Assembly: GCA_012960755.1 (NCBI GenBank)
Contig: DUAT01000078.1
Span: 1 to 64,000, forward strand
Reading direction: 5' to 3'
Origin: Gammaproteobacteria bacterium
GTDB taxonomy: Bacteria > Pseudomonadota > Gammaproteobacteria > Pseudomonadales > Azotimanducaceae_A
DNA length: 64,000 bases
Within the stretch, counting starts at the first letter, position 1; the number at the start of each line of letters is the position of its first letter. The notes under the pieces are model-generated. The model did not search any database and was not told the DNA's origin. It saw nothing but the letters and a program-made list of their open reading frames with translations. Both the position numbers and the translations under genes were made by a program. Shown here piece by piece: positions 52,343 to 60,492 of this stretch.

Positions 52343-53416
52343 TTAACGGCAATATCCAAGAACGTTCTTCTCAAGCTTCTTCGGATCATTGACGGTCTCA
52401 AAGAAACGTGCAAGGTATTTGGTTGTGTTGGACTTCGATTTATCAGTCAGCCCTGACAAAGCAACCAATTCCTCTATAGATTCCCGGGTCGAGTTAAACT
52501 GGGCAACCAGGCTTCTTACGCTATCATTTTGCCCACAATAACCTCGATATCGACGGGCTCTTACGGATCGAATGCGAACCTTCGGATTCGGTATTGCATA
52601 AGTCGCATTCACCAGACCGGCAAAATCAAAATCATACGGGATGGCGGTGAATTGTTGGTTATCCTTGCCCCGGTAAAGCTTAACATTGTGGCAGCAGTTC
52701 TCGTCAGCAGCACCCCTGATCGGTGAGTAATCCGTGTTGCTGATCATATATTGAAACAAACTCAACATCGCTAACCCCTCGGGTTCCAATTCGTTAACAT
52801 CGACTGATTCAACATCAATTTTTTTCTTGTCCAGTCGTTTTGCGAGATCCCGGTGGGGCTCAATAAAAAATGCCGGAAATGTCAGGGTAGCCCCTTTCTC
52901 GCTGTTAACCAGGTTAATTTCCACTAAACGAACTCGATAACTAAGCGCCGACAGTTGGTTATACATTCGATAAATCAGGTATTCCATGATTACAAATCGT
53001 TGGTACTTTCGTGAATTGTTGCAAGGTATAACCAATTTCACGTCTTTCAATTTTGAAAACAAAGATGACTTATCCTTTTTCGTATCGTTGATGACCCTTA
53101 ACGGCGGATTGTCACAGTGGGCCTTGTCTCGCCGGTAGTTGCCTCGCACCTTTATCCCTACTCGTAACTCAACCAGGTTACCCTGTTCATCGGGGTAACT
53201 AAGTTGGCCATCATAAGCCTTAGCGACGTCTCTCTCTTTATTAAGTGTCATGAAAGGACCATTTAGTGATATAGACAGATCGTCATGCGAGCTAAACAGC
53301 CGGTCCGTACTTTCGGTACCATCGTCACTTACAGCGGTGGATGAAACCAGCAGCAAGAGTGACAATAACAAACACAACGCTAACCAACGGTAAGTCAAGG
53401 GGCAATCCGACAGCAT
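52343..53416 (-). CDS. Exported protein of an unnamed CotH-like family
   Basis: About 357 residues from ATG 53416 (the frame is open to 53458), with a strong signal sequence (YRWLALCLLLSLLLLVSSTAVS). Characteristic blocks are RVGIKVRGNYRRDKAHCDNP, VKLVIPCNNS, EYLIYRMYNQLSALSYRVRLVEI, LFQYMISNTDYS, HNVKLYRG and IPYDFDFAGLVNATYAIP. I know these blocks from uncharacterised exported proteins of Bacteroidetes and Gammaproteobacteria. The order (strand-rich start, PYDFDFAG late) recalls CotH-type atypical kinases, with the Asp residues of YDFDF as possible metal ligands; this is inference. It is divergent from the metallophosphoesterase-ppk1 pair. Confidence 0.7.
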   Translation of the reverse strand: MLSDCPLTYRWLALCLLLSLLLLVSSTAVSDDGTESTDRLFSSHDDLSISLNGPFMTLNKERDVAKAYDGQLSYPDEQGNLVELRVGIKVRGNYRRDKAHCDNPPLRVINDTKKDKSSLFSKLKDVKLVIPCNNSRKYQRFVIMEYLIYRMYNQLSALSYRVRLVEINLVNSEKGATLTFPAFFIEPHRDLAKRLDKKKIDVESVDVNELEPEGLAMLSLFQYMISNTDYSPIRGAADENCCHNVKLYRGKDNQQFTAIPYDFDFAGLVNATYAIPNPKVRIRSVRARRYRGYCGQNDSVRSLVAQFNSTRESIEELVALSGLTDKSKSNTTKYLARFFETVNDPKKLEKNVLGYCR

Positions 53417-53624
53417 GGATTTGTCAACTCCGGTATCTTGTGTTCTCCAACTTTGCACCGAGCCAGCGCTATTGGCAAGCCAATCTACGGACTGTCAAAA
53501 TGCTACAATTCCAGCGCCTTGACTCAAACAGACTCGTATTCCGGCATTTCATTGTATACTTTTCAGCTCAGCGCTGGTCAGTGCCAGGAACCAGGCCCGT
53601 AGAATAGACAAAAGGTAATTTTTT

Positions 53625-54758
53625 TTGACGATCCCTCGCTTCTATCCAGCCATAATAGCCCTTACTATTATCAGCTTCTGTGTCACGGTCAGGGCACAGG
53701 AAGTATGGCAGGACGTCGCAAGAATAGTCGCGGTGGGTGATCTCCACGGCGACTATGAGCAATATCTGAATGTACTCAGGTCGAACCATCTGATTGATTC
53801 AAAACTGAAATGGCAGGGAGGTGCAGCTCATCTGGTGCAACTTGGCGATGTCCCTGATCGGGGTCCCGATTCCCTGAAAATCATGCGGCATTTGAAACGC
53901 CTGCAAAAACAGGCAAAAAAGGCCGGAGGTCGCGTCCATGCGTTAATTGGCAACCATGAACTCATGAATATCAAGGAAGATCTACGCTATGTTCATCCTG
54001 GTGAGTTCGAGATCCTCGTTAACAATGAGTCCCGCCGCACCCAGCTCGATTATATTGATCGCGTCTATAATTTTCTGCTTTCACAGGACGAAACAATCAG
54101 TGAACGCAGGGAAGAGGTCATGCAATCCCTCGATACTCGTTTCCCACCAGGCTTTGTAGAGCATCGGTTAACATGGGCACCTCGCGGCGAGGTGTTTGAG
54201 TGGTTACGCAGAAACAACACCGTTGTTAAAATCAACCGTATGTTATTCGTCCACGGCGGTATTTCCCCGCACGAGGAACTGCTACCCCTGAAGCAGATCA
54301 ATAAAAAGATACGAAAAATAATCAGCAGCGGACCAGAATATATTGAAGACCCGATAATTCGCGACGAAGGCCCTTTGTGGTATCGGGGCTACACCCGCAA
54401 TGATGCGGTGATAGAACTGCAACCCTTGAAAGAAATGTTAGCCTTTTATGACGTCGATACAATTGTCGTTGCACATACACCCACCGTGGGTGCCATCATG
54501 CCAAAATTTGATGGCCGGGTAATATTCATAGACGTTGGTCTGGCAGCGCACTATGGCAACCGGCTTGCCAATCTCGTGGTAGAAAACAATGCAGTTTTCG
54601 CAATGCATCGGGGCCACAAGATTGCGTTACCCAAAACTGATGACGGCCTGTTAGACTACCTGCTTACCGTGAGCAAACTGGACCCTGAACCGTCACCGCT
54701 GCTAGAAACAATTACAAAACTGGAGTCTCAGGAAAACCGAAATGTCGGAACTGATTAA
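53625..54758 (+). CDS. Secreted metallophosphoesterase (Shewanella-like phosphatase type)
   Basis: A 377-residue calcineurin-like phosphatase exported by a signal peptide (MTIPRFYPAIIALTIISFCVTVRAQ). Metal and catalytic residues are all present: Asp39 and His41 (GDLHGD), Asp75 (GDVPDRG), Asn110-His111 (GNHE), His210 (HGG) and the His of VVAHTPT. The spelling resembles PPP-type Shewanella-like phosphatases. The start is TTG 53625, with AAGG nine bases upstream; no other start keeps the signal peptide. It overlaps ppk1 by 17 bases, so phosphatase and polyphosphate kinase are made together. Confidence 0.88.
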   Translation: MTIPRFYPAIIALTIISFCVTVRAQEVWQDVARIVAVGDLHGDYEQYLNVLRSNHLIDSKLKWQGGAAHLVQLGDVPDRGPDSLKIMRHLKRLQKQAKKAGGRVHALIGNHELMNIKEDLRYVHPGEFEILVNNESRRTQLDYIDRVYNFLLSQDETISERREEVMQSLDTRFPPGFVEHRLTWAPRGEVFEWLRRNNTVVKINRMLFVHGGISPHEELLPLKQINKKIRKIISSGPEYIEDPIIRDEGPLWYRGYTRNDAVIELQPLKEMLAFYDVDTIVVAHTPTVGAIMPKFDGRVIFIDVGLAAHYGNRLANLVVENNAVFAMHRGHKIALPKTDDGLLDYLLTVSKLDPEPSPLLETITKLESQENRNVGTD

Positions 54759-56964
54759 CAAAATATGGACGCGTCTTTTCAGTCGCGCCGAGCCTGATAG
54801 CTCGACAGTTAAATCAACGCCGGACAAGACAGGCGCAATACAGAGGATTTCGGAGTCACGCTACCTTAACAGGGAAGTATCTGACCTCCAGTTTATTGAG
54901 CGAATTCTGGAGGAAGCAAGCAACCTCAATCATCCACTGTTCGAGCGACTACGATTTTTGGCCATTTCTGTCTCCGTGCTCGACCAATTCTTCACAGTTC
55001 GTGTCGCACGCCTGAGCCGATTCGTCAGGGACCACAAGTCACACTTCAGCCCGGACGGTCTAAGCCCTATGGATCAGCTTGAAGTTATCAAACATCGCAC
55101 CAACAGTCTGATGGAAAATCAGCAATCGCTCTGGCAAACACAACGACAGGAACTGACCGTTGCAGGCATCCACTTACTCGATCGAAAACAATTATCAGAA
55201 TCTGACCTGAGCTGGCTGAAAAGCTATTTTGTCAGCCATATTTTACCAGTCCTGACACCTTTTACATTGAATGAAGAGCATCCTTTCCCTTTTATCCCTA
55301 GTGAAGGCATCTGTATCGTGCTCCAGTTCGATGACAAAAATACCCTGGTGGTTCCCCTGCCTGCTAACTTGCCACGCTTCATCAAGCTTCCCGGAGAAAC
55401 CACCCGCTATGTACCAATGGAAGTTGCAGTGTACGAAAACAGCAACCTTCTTTTTGAAGGGCAAACCCTTGAAAACGCCGGTTTGTTCCAGATATTACGT
55501 GACAATGATCTAGCCCGTGAAGAAAGTTCTGATGACCTGCGGTCGATGATTGAATCCGGACTCAGGTTGCGACACAGGGCAAATGTGATTCGCCTGAAGG
55601 TGGAGAGCCTGACCGAGGAGAACATTCGCTTCATTGCCAATGAAATGGGCTTGCTCAGCTGGGAAGAGTCAGATCTGCTGGACCAGCAGGGCGATACGAT
55701 TATGAACAAGGAATACATCAGCAGAGCGATTCCTGGTCTGTCGCATGTTGATCAATTGATCAATCCAAGCCTTTATCCTGACCTGATTTTCACGCCTTTT
55801 CAGCCACGTTATCCCCAGCGTCTGAAAGACTTCGATCACGATTGTTTTGCAGCTATAACAAAAAAAGACCTGCTGGTTCACTGGCCTTACGAATCCTTTG
55901 ACACAGTAATTCAATTTCTGGAGCAGGCCGCCCGGGACGAGGATGTACTCTCAGTCAAGCAAACACTCTATCGAACCAATGACGATTCCCCCATTGTCAA
56001 TGCAATGGTCAGTGCGTCTGCTGCGGGGAAGGTCGTTACGGCTATTATCGAACTTGAAGCCAGGGACAATGAGCAGTCGAATGTGGCATTGGCGAAACGT
56101 CTGGAATCCGCCGGTGTGCAAATTGTTTATGGCATCGTTGGATTAAAAATACACGGCAAGCTCACCGTAATTACCAGGCGCGAAGGAGACGAAACTGTAC
56201 TCTATTCGCATTTTGGAACCGGCAATTACCATCCGGACAACGCCCGGATCTATACCGATTTGTCTTTCTTTACCCGCAACCAGGATCTGGGCAAGGATGC
56301 AAACAAGGTTTTTAACTACATTACTACTGAGAAGTTTTCTCCGACAGAACATCTGATAGTCGCGCCAAGGCAGTTAAGATCAGGTCTTAAGGGCCTGATT
56401 CAGACAGAAATCGATAACGCTAAAAATAGTCAACCCGCCGCAATATGGGCAAAATTAAATTCCCTCACCGATCCAAAACTGATCGAAAAGCTTTATGAGG
56501 CATCAGAGGCCGGTGTGACTATTGACTTGATCATCCGCCGACACTGCTGTCTCCTACCTGGTGTCAAAGGCATGTCCGGCAATATTCGCGTAAAGAGCAT
56601 CGTCGGCAGATTCCTTGAACATGCAAGGATCTACTGCTTCGCCAACGGATACAAGATGGGACATGAACACGCTTCAGTCTACCTGGCCTCTGCGGATTGG
56701 ATGGAACGAAATATGGATGACCGGGTTGAGGTGATGGTACCCCTGTGGGATAAAACTGTCCGTACCCAGATTCTGGAACAAATCATGGTGGCTAACCTGA
56801 AAGACACTCGCCAATCCTGGCACCTGCAGGCAGATGGTGAATACCAGCGCGTTGCAAGTAAAAATGAGTTTTGCGCCCAAAGCTATTTCCTGCAATCACA
56901 AAATCTCTCTGGCCTGGGTTCCTTGAAAGGTGAAACCAGAGTTGATCGCGTTGAACATGCCTAG
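54742..56964 (+). CDS. ppk1: Polyphosphate kinase PPK1
   Basis: A 740-residue polyphosphate kinase that polymerises the gamma-phosphate of ATP. Family blocks: RYLNREVSDLQFIERILEEA near residue 40, LSVKQTLYRTNDDSPIV, and the two key histidines His471 (GLKIHGKL, the phosphohistidine) and His627 (FLEHARIYCF), spaced 156 as in E. coli (157). A hydrophilic N-terminal extension of about 38 residues is extra. In the segment usually ELxARFDE the text is ELEARDNE, an unusual change near the active site. It overlaps the metallophosphoesterase gene and is convergent with a propeller gene. A ppx gene is not adjacent. Confidence 0.95.
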   Translation: MSELINKIWTRLFSRAEPDSSTVKSTPDKTGAIQRISESRYLNREVSDLQFIERILEEASNLNHPLFERLRFLAISVSVLDQFFTVRVARLSRFVRDHKSHFSPDGLSPMDQLEVIKHRTNSLMENQQSLWQTQRQELTVAGIHLLDRKQLSESDLSWLKSYFVSHILPVLTPFTLNEEHPFPFIPSEGICIVLQFDDKNTLVVPLPANLPRFIKLPGETTRYVPMEVAVYENSNLLFEGQTLENAGLFQILRDNDLAREESSDDLRSMIESGLRLRHRANVIRLKVESLTEENIRFIANEMGLLSWEESDLLDQQGDTIMNKEYISRAIPGLSHVDQLINPSLYPDLIFTPFQPRYPQRLKDFDHDCFAAITKKDLLVHWPYESFDTVIQFLEQAARDEDVLSVKQTLYRTNDDSPIVNAMVSASAAGKVVTAIIELEARDNEQSNVALAKRLESAGVQIVYGIVGLKIHGKLTVITRREGDETVLYSHFGTGNYHPDNARIYTDLSFFTRNQDLGKDANKVFNYITTEKFSPTEHLIVAPRQLRSGLKGLIQTEIDNAKNSQPAAIWAKLNSLTDPKLIEKLYEASEAGVTIDLIIRRHCCLLPGVKGMSGNIRVKSIVGRFLEHARIYCFANGYKMGHEHASVYLASADWMERNMDDRVEVMVPLWDKTVRTQILEQIMVANLKDTRQSWHLQADGEYQRVASKNEFCAQSYFLQSQNLSGLGSLKGETRVDRVEHA

Positions 56965-56981
56965 CTCACTTGCTCAGGTTT

Positions 56982-57788
56982 TTATTTTTCTTCCTGCAAA
57001 TCTGCTATTGAATCATAGATGCTGAGCCTGCCGCCCTTGTTCTTGCCTTCGCTGACCAGATAAATCTTCCCGGTAGAGCCCACTGCAACCCCTTCTGCCT
57101 GACGATGATGTTTCTTTTTGAGTTTGTACTGGCCGATCAATTCCCCATCCCGTGTTACCAGTAACAGGCGGCGCTGCCGGGCAGAAATAACGTAGACAAT
57201 ATCCTTGGTAACCTCAATGCCAGAGGCATAGAACTTCTTCAGCCCCAGCGCGGCACTCGATATTCGAAGAAACTCTGTGAGCCTGTTGTTTTTCGGATCG
57301 AACCTGAATATGAGCAGATGATGATCATTCTCTGATCGATAACTTTTCTTGCAGGCAATAAAGAGCTCGGCCTGATAACTCGACAGACCCTCAACTTCGC
57401 ACACATCCGCCAGACCGGTTTCAATAAGTGAACTCGTAACCACCGCTTTTTGATAGGACAGCGAATCTGGTACCCAGTGCAGGTCTCCACTACTGGTCAC
57501 AAGGTAAATGTCCTGGTCAATAATCGCGATCGCTTCAAAATCAGCCCGTAGAGCGGGGTCATTAATTTTAAAAACCGGATCAACATCGCCGGTTTCCGGA
57601 TCGAAGCGATAAACGATTCCCTTCTCATCATTATGAGTATAGATTCGATCATCAGCACTCAGTGCCAGGCCGGAAGCCTCTTTCAGCTTTTTAGGCAGCT
57701 GCCAGCGATCAACTGCCGCAACTGATGGAGAAGTAACCAGAAAAACCAGTGCCAGGGACAGGACACCTCGCAGGCAACATCGACTCAT
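56982..57788 (-). CDS. SdiA-regulated-type beta-propeller protein
   Basis: A 268-residue exported protein with a signal peptide (MSRCCLRGVLSLALVFLVTSPSVAAV) and the SdiA-regulated/YjiK-like propeller pattern: LKEASGLALSADDRIYTHNDEKG, ADFEAIAIIDQDIYLVTSSGDL, EVEGLSSYQAELFIACK and HRQAEGVAVGSTGKIYLVSEG, a recurring E(G/A)(L/I)A motif. Such propellers resemble phytase-like folds. The function is unknown; acidic metal sites could bind phosphate esters. It is convergent with ppk1 and 18 bases downstream of the DUF4956 gene, with which it is probably co-transcribed. Confidence 0.8.
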   Translation of the reverse strand: MSRCCLRGVLSLALVFLVTSPSVAAVDRWQLPKKLKEASGLALSADDRIYTHNDEKGIVYRFDPETGDVDPVFKINDPALRADFEAIAIIDQDIYLVTSSGDLHWVPDSLSYQKAVVTSSLIETGLADVCEVEGLSSYQAELFIACKKSYRSENDHHLLIFRFDPKNNRLTEFLRISSAALGLKKFYASGIEVTKDIVYVISARQRRLLLVTRDGELIGQYKLKKKHHRQAEGVAVGSTGKIYLVSEGKNKGGRLSIYDSIADLQEEK

Positions 57789-57806
57789 TAGCAGGTGGTC
57801 CGGTGC

Positions 57807-58472
57807 CTACCTGGAGTCCGTCTTTTCCAGATTGCTATTCTCTGGCTCTTTTACGGCGCCGGTATTCATCCAGGTCCGGGTAAACCAGCGATTGACCGAA
57901 ACCTCATCCGCATAGTCCAGCTCCCAGAACAGCAATACCGCGTAATTAAAAAACACCGTCACTACCACGGCAATTTCAAGGGCAGAAGTTCCAGCTGCCA
58001 ATCCAGCGCCAATCGCGACAAAGATATAGACAGCATCAAGCGTATCATCCAGTGTCAGACGGAAACGAACCCCGGCGACAATACCGGCAAGGCTAAATGC
58101 TAACGCCAGTGAGTTCTGAACAATCAGTACAATGCCTGCGACTACTACTGGCAACAACAGGATCGTCAGCACGAAGGCCTGCTCTCGCCCTCTACGCCTG
58201 CGAGCACCCATGTAAACCCAGGCTACAGGTTCCATCAGCAACAGCACCCCGAGCAGTGCAATACTAAAGCTAATAGAATGCGCTACCGGTTCATAAACTA
58301 TAGGTGTGGCCTTGCCCGAGACAAATTCACCCACCCCGGTTGGCAGGTTTTCAGAGCCCCCGATGGGAACATGTGAAGCGATGGACGGAACGAATTCAAA
58401 TAACCCCCAAACAATTACGACCAAACTTAAATAGTATGCTGTCAGCTTAAGGAGCGGTTTTCCGGACTTCAT
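57807..58472 (-). CDS. DUF4956 membrane protein
   Basis: A 221-residue inner-membrane protein with five or six hydrophobic segments and the DUF4956 core NSLALAFSLAGIVAGVRFRLTLDDTLDAVYIFVAIGAGLAAG (about 118-160; quoted in pieces NSLALAFSLAGIVAGVRFR and DDTLDAVYIFVAIG). In many bacteria this domain neighbours polyphosphate polymerases of the VTC type and CotH-like proteins. Here ppk1 and a CotH-like protein are close by. It is followed by the propeller gene on the same strand. The biochemical function is not known. Confidence 0.82.
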   Translation of the reverse strand: MKSGKPLLKLTAYYLSLVVIVWGLFEFVPSIASHVPIGGSENLPTGVGEFVSGKATPIVYEPVAHSISFSIALLGVLLLMEPVAWVYMGARRRRGREQAFVLTILLLPVVVAGIVLIVQNSLALAFSLAGIVAGVRFRLTLDDTLDAVYIFVAIGAGLAAGTSALEIAVVVTVFFNYAVLLFWELDYADEVSVNRWFTRTWMNTGAVKEPENSNLEKTDSR

Positions 58473-58595
58473 AGTTCTATCTCTTGATAGTCGAACATTT
58501 GCATCAAAGCTTTATCGGACAAACTTCAAATAAAAGCTTCACGGGTACTCGTTAGAAAGTCTAGCATGCCACAGCATTGACTTGTCAGTGTGATC

Positions 58596-59390
58596 TCAAA
58601 TCGCCTTAACCAGCCGATTGATCCTGGCCTCGGTTAGCACCTTGCCTTGTCTTCCAAGACAAATCGATTCCCATGACTCACCAATAGAGGCATAAACACG
58701 AAAAAGATCATCCCAGAATATTGGCCGACGAAAGAAAATATCAAGATCAAACTCAACCGGCGTACAGTGTTCCCATATTGTCGCCAGTAAATAATGAACG
58801 CCCATGCCACCGCCGATTAAAGGTGCGCGAAACCCTGCTTTGTTGGCAGCATCCATTTCATAATGAATACTATTACCTTCCATGCTGTAGCTCTTCACCA
58901 TGTCTGCAGTTAGCTGGTAGGTATCAAATTCCTCCAACAGGGAAATATCCTTGACAACCGGCGGTGGTCTATCCCCTGCCCCACGACTACCGGCTTTTGC
59001 AGGGTCCGGTTTCAATGATCGTCGGGTTACCGTAAGGGCTCGATTACCTTCTTCATCGTCAAACCAGACATCGGTGTCGATAGTGATGCCCCGTGGCACC
59101 TCGGTGATCTTTCGAATCGTCCCTTTTACAGTGAGGGGCTCGCCCAATTCCACCCTGCGGTGCTGCTCGAGTTTCTGCAACATATTAACGTTGCCCTCTG
59201 CGCTGATACCGTTTTTGATCCCGGTATGAATAGCAATGCCAATATAGAAAGAAGCGTCGACAAATTCACCGAAAACAGACGAATCCAGGCCGCAGGCCAA
59301 AAGTTTCTCTGTCTGGTGTTCCTTCGTAACAACTATCGTATCTTCGTCGAATTTAAACCCCTCTGTCGGCTCGCGCCATTTTTTTTCCAT
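58596..59390 (-). CDS. Double hot-dog (MaoC-like) protein
   Basis: A 264-residue protein of the MaoC/FAS1-like dehydratase type with two hot-dog domains, about 10-135 (VDASFYIGIAIHTGIKNG, IRKITEVPRGITIDTDVWFDDE) and 150-264 (TADMVKSYSMEGNSIHYEMDAANKAG, LIGGGMGVHYLLATIWEH). Both have the N-terminal strand and long central helix of the fold. The catalytic Asp/His pair could be in the second domain (the IHYE and GVHYL histidines). It probably acts on an acyl-CoA like the hot-dog genes near 5.5 and 7.5 kb. It is divergent from the OmpA-like lipoprotein gene. Confidence 0.75.
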   Translation of the reverse strand: MEKKWREPTEGFKFDEDTIVVTKEHQTEKLLACGLDSSVFGEFVDASFYIGIAIHTGIKNGISAEGNVNMLQKLEQHRRVELGEPLTVKGTIRKITEVPRGITIDTDVWFDDEEGNRALTVTRRSLKPDPAKAGSRGAGDRPPPVVKDISLLEEFDTYQLTADMVKSYSMEGNSIHYEMDAANKAGFRAPLIGGGMGVHYLLATIWEHCTPVEFDLDIFFRRPIFWDDLFRVYASIGESWESICLGRQGKVLTEARINRLVKAI

Positions 59391-59563
59391 TTTTTATTGC
59401 CCCGGGGAAATATGTTGGATGTTACGCAGTTTTAGGCCAGCAAACCACCCGGCTATTCCGCGGTCCCGGTCGGTGTCTGGCTCCATCCAGTTTGCCGTTT
59501 TTAAGATCACACAGTTGACGCTTGCTTTTTTTTTACCCTGTATTTAAGCTAACCAGTTTAAAG

Positions 59564-59599
59564 AGGGCGTTGTAACCTGAACGGTAACAACAACGCTCT
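59564..59599. promoter_or_regulatory. Hairpin in the OmpA-like leader
   Basis: AGGGCGTTGT (59564-59573) and ACAACGCTCT (59590-59599) pair at 9 of 10 positions around a 16-base loop, ending 12 bp before the AGGGAG ribosome site of the lipoprotein gene. It may control translation or RNA stability. Confidence 0.35.
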
Positions 59600-59624
59600 G
59601 GAATCAGGATAGGGAGACTAATCT

Positions 59625-60239
59625 GTGAAGAGAACAATCCACCTTTTAATTCTTTGCCTGACGATCAGCATCGCCATGACATCATGTAAAACAGTGTCCC
59701 AGGCAGACTTTCAAGCCATGCAGCGTGAGGTTGAGCAAAAAGCAGAGCTGGAACGACAGTTATCCGAACTGCAGGCGGCCTATGAATCCATGATGCAAAA
59801 TCTAAAATCGGAGATAGAAGCCCAGCGCATTCGGCTTGAGCAACTGTCGGAGCACGAGGTGAAGGTCACCATGCCTCAGGATGTGCTGTTCCCTTCCGGT
59901 TCCATTGCTATTGATCCCGCAGCCAGAAGTATGCTCGCCAAGGTCGGTGCCAGTTTAAGACAAGCGCCTGATTCATCTATTAGAATTGTCGGCCATACGG
60001 ATTCATTCCCTATTTTACGGCCTGAGCTCAAGAAACGTTTTACAGATAATTGGGAACTGTCCGCAGCCCGTTCAGCTGCGGTGGCACGTCTGTTTATCTG
60101 GGGCGAGGACATCAATGATCAACGGGTTTATGTGGTTGGACGATCACACGCTGACCCGGTTACCAACAACGATACTCCCGGGGGACGATCAAAGAACCGC
60201 CGTATTGAAATCTTCGTCGAACAGCCTGCTGCGCGGTAA
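59625..60239 (+). CDS. OmpA-family lipoprotein with coiled coil
   Basis: A 204-residue lipoprotein starting at GTG 59625 with AGGGAG upstream. The signal ends in a lipobox-like IAMTSC with Cys21. Residues 28-78 are charged and helical (QREVEQKAELERQLSELQAA), probably a coiled coil. The C-terminal OmpA domain (about 85-200) has VGHTDSFPI, NWELSAARSAAVARLF and GRSKNRRIEIFV with the Asp and Arg that bind diaminopimelate. It should link the membrane to peptidoglycan. It resembles Pal/YiaD proteins and the peptidoglycan-binding parts of motor or stator proteins. Confidence 0.88.
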   Translation: MKRTIHLLILCLTISIAMTSCKTVSQADFQAMQREVEQKAELERQLSELQAAYESMMQNLKSEIEAQRIRLEQLSEHEVKVTMPQDVLFPSGSIAIDPAARSMLAKVGASLRQAPDSSIRIVGHTDSFPILRPELKKRFTDNWELSAARSAAVARLFIWGEDINDQRVYVVGRSHADPVTNNDTPGGRSKNRRIEIFVEQPAAR

Positions 60240-60492
60240 ATCCTGAATCCATTTTGTTATCAACAAGTTCATGAAAATCCCACTGAAAACCCGAATGACC
60301 GTTCGCTAACTTTCCACTCACTAATGCCATTCTGTCTTCCGAACACTCTCCACAATGATGCCCAGCGCCGTTTACCCATTTTGCTGCCACGACAAAGACT
60401 GAAAGTGTGGCCGGGTTCACTAAATTCGCCTTCGAATTGTGTGAAACTGAACCTGACCCCGTCTCGCTGTTGGATTTCGTAAGGTACTATGT

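Noticed and set aside
60160..60420. Minus-strand frame of 86 codons
   Set aside because: Overlaps the end of the clear OmpA-like gene in antisense and has no ribosome site; more likely chance or repeat remnant.
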